A stretch of 64,000 nucleotides of DNA from assembly GCA_943737045.1 (NCBI GenBank), contig CALSFV010000215.1, positions 62,001 to 126,000 of the forward strand. The letters are read 5' to 3'. Position numbers and translations under genes: made by a program. This stretch comes from Parapristionchus giblindavisi. Its lineage: Eukaryota > Nematoda > Chromadorea > Rhabditida > Diplogasteridae. Under the pieces are notes generated by a model. It searched no databases. It was not told the DNA's origin and saw only the letters and a list, made by a program, of their open reading frames with translations. Below are positions 62,341 through 64,000 of the stretch, piece after piece (position 1 is the stretch's first letter; each line of letters begins with the position of its first letter).

Positions 62341-64000
62341 TAATTCGGCTGAAGTGGCCGTTGTTCAACATGGGAACGTGCAAAATACTCTGAATTTTTT
62401 GCTCTTTCGTTTGGTATATGACACGCTGGGTCTAGCAGAACATTTTTCATGTCAGGTAATCGTTTGGTCTTATCAGAGTGAAAGCTACTTTTGTACTTTG
62501 GGCATTGTGCAATCAACACAAGATTACAGTTTGACATGAACTGAAGTGTAGATTATTCAGAATTTTTGCTCTTTCACGTGGTATATGCTACGATAAGCTA
62601 CGATAAAGCATTGACGTGTCACGAATTCTTTATTGCCAAAAATGCATAATTCAATTTTGTTAATTCGGCTGAAGAGGCCGTTGTTCAACATGGGAACGTG
62701 CAAAATACTCAGAATTTTTTGCTCTTTCGTTTGGTATATGACACGCTGGGTCTAGCAGAAAATTTTTCATGTCAGGTAATTGTTTGGTCTTATCAGAGTC
62801 AAAGCTACTTTTGTACTTTGGGCATTGTGCAATCAACACAAGATTACAGTTTGACATGAACTGAAGTGTAGATTATTCAGATTTTTTTGCTCTTTCACGT
62901 GGAATATGCTACGATAAGCTACGATAAAGCATTGACGTGTCACGAATTCTTTATTGCCAAAAATGCATAATTCAATTTTGTTAATTCGGCTGAAGTGGCC
63001 GTTGTTCAACATGGGAACGTGCAAAATACTCTGAATTTTTTGCTCTTTCGTTTGGTATATGACACGCTGGGTCTAGCAGAACATTTTTCATGTCAGGTAA
63101 TCGTTTGGTCTTATCAGAGTGAAAGCTACTTTTGTACTTTGGGCATTGTGCAATCAACACAAGATTACAGTTTGACATGAACTGAAGTGTAGATTATTCA
63201 GAATTTTTTGCTCTTTCACGTGGTATATGCTACGATAAGCTACGATAAAGCATTGACGTGTCACGAATTCTTTATTGCCAAAAATGCATAATTCAATTTT
63301 GTTAATTCGGCTGAAGTGGCCGTTGTTCAACATGGGAACGTGCAAAATACTCTGAATTTTTTGCTCTTTCGTTTGGTATATGACACGCTGGGTCTAGCAG
63401 AACATTTTTCATGTCAGGTAATCGTTTGGTCTTATCAGAGTGAAAGCTACTTTTGTACTTTGGGCATTGTGCAATCAACACAAGATTACAGTTTGACATG
63501 AACTGAAGTGTAGATTATTCAGAATTTTTTGCTCTTTCACGTGGTATATGCTACGATAAGCTACGATAAAGCATTGACGTGTCACGAATTCTTTATTGCC
63601 AAAAATGCATAATTCAATTTTGTTAATTCGGCTGAAGTGGCCGTTGTTCAACATGGGAACGTGCAAAATACTCTGAATTTTTTGCTCTTTCGTTTGGTAT
63701 ATGACACGCTGGGTCTAGCAGAACATTTTTCATGTCAGGTAATCGTTTGGTCTTATCAGAGTGAAAGCTACTTTTGTACTTTGGGCATTGTGCAATCAAC
63801 ACAAGATTACAGTTTGACATGAACTGAAGTGTAGATTATTCAGAATTTTTTGCTCTTTCACGTGGAATATGCTACGATAAGCTACGATAAAGCATTGACG
63901 TGTCACGAATTCTTTATTGCCAAAAATGCATAATTCAATTTTGTTAATTCGGCTGAAGTGGCTGTTGTTCAACATGGGAACGTGCAAAATACTCTGAATT

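Larger units (their letters stand above)
55890..64000 (+). repeat. 321-bp satellite array, block 3
   Basis: EcoRI sites from 56204 to 63907 enclose 24 monomers, one of them 320 bp (T5 at 62563). The block runs off the window end in mid-monomer. Second-subfamily types dominate. No further insertion and no gene are seen. Confidence 0.97.

Overview
The window is almost entirely one satellite DNA: a head-to-tail tandem array of a 321-bp, AT-rich monomer, all in the same orientation, broken only by two copies of a 2,022-bp inverted-repeat transposable element. There is no prokaryotic gene organisation, no rRNA or tRNA gene and no CRISPR. The architecture is that of eukaryotic heterochromatin (pericentromeric, centromeric or subtelomeric), most likely from an animal. 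I cannot name the species. Each monomer carries one EcoRI site (GAATTC). Measuring between these sites gives 187 consecutive monomer intervals: 156 in 45-49905, one interrupted by the element, 5 more, a second interrupted one, and 24 up to 63907. Partial monomers lie at both window edges. Every off-length monomer is explained by an indel I could locate: three of 253 bp, one of 313 bp, seven of 320 bp and two of 322 bp.

Layout. Block 1 (1-49915) is satellite. From 1 to about 36.4 kb the common types read ACTCAGAA and AGTGGCC or AGTGGTC. From about 36.4 kb onward ACTCTGAA, AGAGGCC, GTGGAATA and GTGGACTA types dominate, often alternating as dimers. Higher-order repeats of many lengths (642, 963, 1605, 1926, 3530, 4165, 4494, 6740 and 7703 bp) are superimposed, as expected from repeated unequal exchange in register. 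Element copy 1 is at 49916-51937, satellite block 2 (six monomers' worth) at 51938-53867, element copy 2 at 53868-55889, and satellite block 3 runs from 55890 to 64000.

The element has terminal inverted repeats of about 710 bp with tips CACGGRTCTCCTGTAA and a 4-bp target duplication, TTAT. Its unique core is about 600 bp with one 124-codon ORF. That ORF and a remnant in another frame just upstream look like pieces of one decayed protein domain. No transposase is recognisable, so the element is probably non-autonomous. Its two copies sit at the same base of the monomer and are 3952 bp apart, which equals 2022 + 4 + 6x321. They therefore come from one insertion later duplicated with its satellite flanks, not from two insertions. 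By eye the copies differ at one base.

No gene here can be assigned a cellular function with confidence. The many short ORFs in the monomers are by-products of near-identical repetition. The most informative signals are the record of unequal exchange, the transposon-carrying repeat unit, an ancient internal duplication in the monomer, and a sharp contrast between near-invariant and polymorphic parts of the monomer.
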